Assembly: GCA_032718475.1 (NCBI GenBank)
Contig: JAUCBJ010004630.1
Span: forward strand, 123,770 to 187,769
Source of the DNA: Nemertoderma westbladi
Taxonomy: Eukaryota; Xenacoelomorpha; Nemertodermatida; Nemertodermatidae
Length of the DNA stretch: 64,000 nt
Reading direction: 5' to 3'
Shown: positions 62,803 to 64,000 of the stretch, piece after piece
Layout of the letters: each line of letters begins with the position of its first letter
Position numbering within the stretch: the stretch's first letter is position 1
The notes under the pieces: generated by a model
Database searches by the model: none
What the model was told of the DNA's origin: nothing
Seen by the model: only the letters and a program-made list of their open reading frames with translations
Made by a program: the position numbers and the translations under genes

Positions 62803-63207
62803 TTACTCCTCGTTTGTTTCTGTCCGAAGTGAACAGTACCGTGAACTATCTTTAAGTACACAGTTGGATTGGTTACCGACGAACATGTTCCCACTCGTTT
62901 CGTAATCATTATCTCGGTTCTGTGGGTTTTGCCGTGATGGTTCGTCTTCCCTTTGTATCTCTCTACTCGAATAATCTCTCCTCTGTTCGATAACATGGTC
63001 CCATCTATAGTCGCATGAATAATCTCTCCTACCATCTGAATAATTTATACTGTTGTTTGAATAATTTATATTATAGTCTGAATAATTTATACTGTTGTTT
63101 GAATAATTTATATTATAGTCTGAATAATTATTTCTTCCGCTGTAGTTTCTTTCTCGAGATCTTGCTCTCCCTTTGCCACTACCAACATATAGCCTTGTGC
63201 TACACAT
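62803..63207 (-). CDS. Hypothetical Asn/Tyr/Ser-repeat ORF, weak
   Basis: 134 codons. Begins basic (GKGRARSRERN), then four alternating NYSDYNI/NYSNNSI repeats, then a charged hydrophilic tail. It resembles linkers after zinc knuckles in gag proteins but has no domain. The repeats derive from a 42-bp DNA tandem repeat, so the open frame may be accidental. Function unknown. Confidence 0.25.
   Translation of the reverse strand: MCSTRLYVGSGKGRARSRERNYSGRNNYSDYNINYSNNSINYSDYNINYSNNSINYSDGRRDYSCDYRWDHVIEQRRDYSSREIQREDEPSRQNPQNRDNDYETSGNMFVGNQSNCVLKDSSRYCSLRTETNEE
63033..63130. repeat. Tandem repeat of about 42 bp
   Basis: Two to two and a half copies of a unit joining GAATAATTTATACTGTTGTTT and GAATAATTTATATTATAGTCT. 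It explains the residue repeats of the weak ORF above. Confidence 0.88.
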
Positions 63208-63285
63208 ATTTATCTAGCCACTGCGAGTGATTTTACTGTACTATATGGGCTATGTATACCTGGAATAAAGATTAATAATAATAAT

Positions 63286-64000
63286 AATAATAATGACAGG
63301 GTATTGCCTGATAACTTTTTAGATGTAAAAGTGTCTGAGTCTGTACTCCCAGATATTCCCATTGGCGATATCTCCTTTGCAGAAGTGAAGGCTGCTGCAA
63401 AGAGCATTAAGACCAATCGTGCCAGTGGAGTAGAAGGTGTTCCCCCTGAGGTCTTTAAAATACCTGAGTGTTTAAAGCTCATCTATCACATCATAGTAGA
63501 CATGTACAGAACAACAAGCTTCCCACATGAAAACAAATAAGTTGGTGCCAGTTCCCAAGAAGGGCAACCTAACACTCTATGGTTCTTTTCGGGGAATTTC
63601 ATTGATCTCGATTGCTGCATAATTGAAGAGTTATCAAAAATGAAAGACAGGCATGTGGCTGTTATCTTTGTTGACTTCTTCAAGGCCTTTGATTCAGTCT
63701 CTCGCTCACGTATGTTACGCATACTTTCATTACATGGGATTCCTGATGAAATTATTGCAGCAATCAGATCAGTATACGATGGTTCAACAACATTTGTGTC
63801 TACTGTTGACGGTGACACAGAACCACTTGAAGTGTTATGGGGAGTCCTCCAGGGAGACACACTTGCACCATTCTTGTTCATAATTGTGGTTGACTATATT
63901 ATACGCATGTCCTTAGATCATCATAATGATGACGGGGTGCTGATAACTCAACCTACTGCCTCCAGAAATCGAGGAAATCCTGCCAAGTACCTAACTGATC
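63286..64000 (+). mobile_element. LINE-1E: degraded LINE-1 fragment, cut by window end
   Basis: Starts at the AATGACAGGGTATTGCC segment of LINE-1 and continues past the end of the window towards FADD. It carries a short deletion near 63528 (codons before NKLV) and a deletion of about 130 bp at about 63620 that removes the QNGFRKGR fingers motif. It is non-functional. Confidence 0.88.

Larger units (their letters stand above)
62247..63285. other. Region right of the foldback element
   Basis: Mostly AT-rich and unassigned. It ends in GGAATAAAGATT and an (AAT)n tract (63271-63292), resembling the 3' tail of a non-LTR or SINE element that abuts LINE-1E. One ORF with internal repeats is listed separately. 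Confidence 0.5.

Overview
The window looks like a repeat-dense stretch of an animal genome, most likely an invertebrate. The reasons are BEL/Pao-type LTR retrotransposons (a metazoan-restricted group), RTE-like and CR1/L2-like LINEs, and one adhesion G-protein-coupled receptor with a GPS autoproteolysis motif. The phylum cannot be named from the sequence. No prokaryotic gene organisation is present. The only clear host protein-coding gene is the receptor at 29638-32280; nearly everything else is transposon, much of it nested.

Layout. 1-1238 is the 3' end of a plus-strand BEL-family relative with a short LTR. 1821-20033 is a giant (18.2 kb) minus-strand BEL/Pao element (BEL-1). It has near-identical 1.24 kb LTRs, a CTGTC target duplication, gag, a pol with all catalytic residues in place, and, unusually, a roughly 5 kb accessory module between pol and the 3' LTR. 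That module encodes two large unrecognised proteins, one with zinc knuckles. 21125-24874 is an RTE-like LINE (LINE-1A) with a 12-bp target duplication and one small frameshifting deletion. 25386-27676 holds LINE debris, including a tail-to-tail pair of a second RTE-like family (LINE-2). 29638-32280 is the intronless receptor gene. 33048-34960 is a dead LINE-2 copy.

35369-62244 appears to be one foldback-type inverted-repeat element of about 3.6 kb, swollen to about 27 kb by nested insertions. The left arm carries an intact LINE-1 (LINE-1B, 35649-39417). The centre carries a minus-strand LINE-1 (LINE-1C, 41263-60805), which is itself interrupted by a CR1/L2-like LINE (41373-44568, duplication ATGAC) and by a second BEL element (BEL-2, 45439-58018, duplication GTGTG). 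BEL-2 has lost reverse transcriptase, most of RNase H and integrase through in-frame deletions, yet keeps one 1559-codon gag-protease frame, so it should depend on an autonomous partner such as BEL-1. 62245-64000 holds unidentified sequence and a degraded LINE-1E.

How the parts relate. Insertion order can be read directly: foldback element first, then LINE-1C, then CR1-like and BEL-2. BEL-1 and BEL-2 share the accessory module, a hairpin where a tRNA primer-binding site would be expected, and an 8-nt polypurine tract found twice per element. The short-LTR relative at the window start lacks the accessory module. The main candidates for an undescribed system are the accessory module and the apparently non-canonical primer site. 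All homology statements come from reading motifs by eye; no database search was possible.
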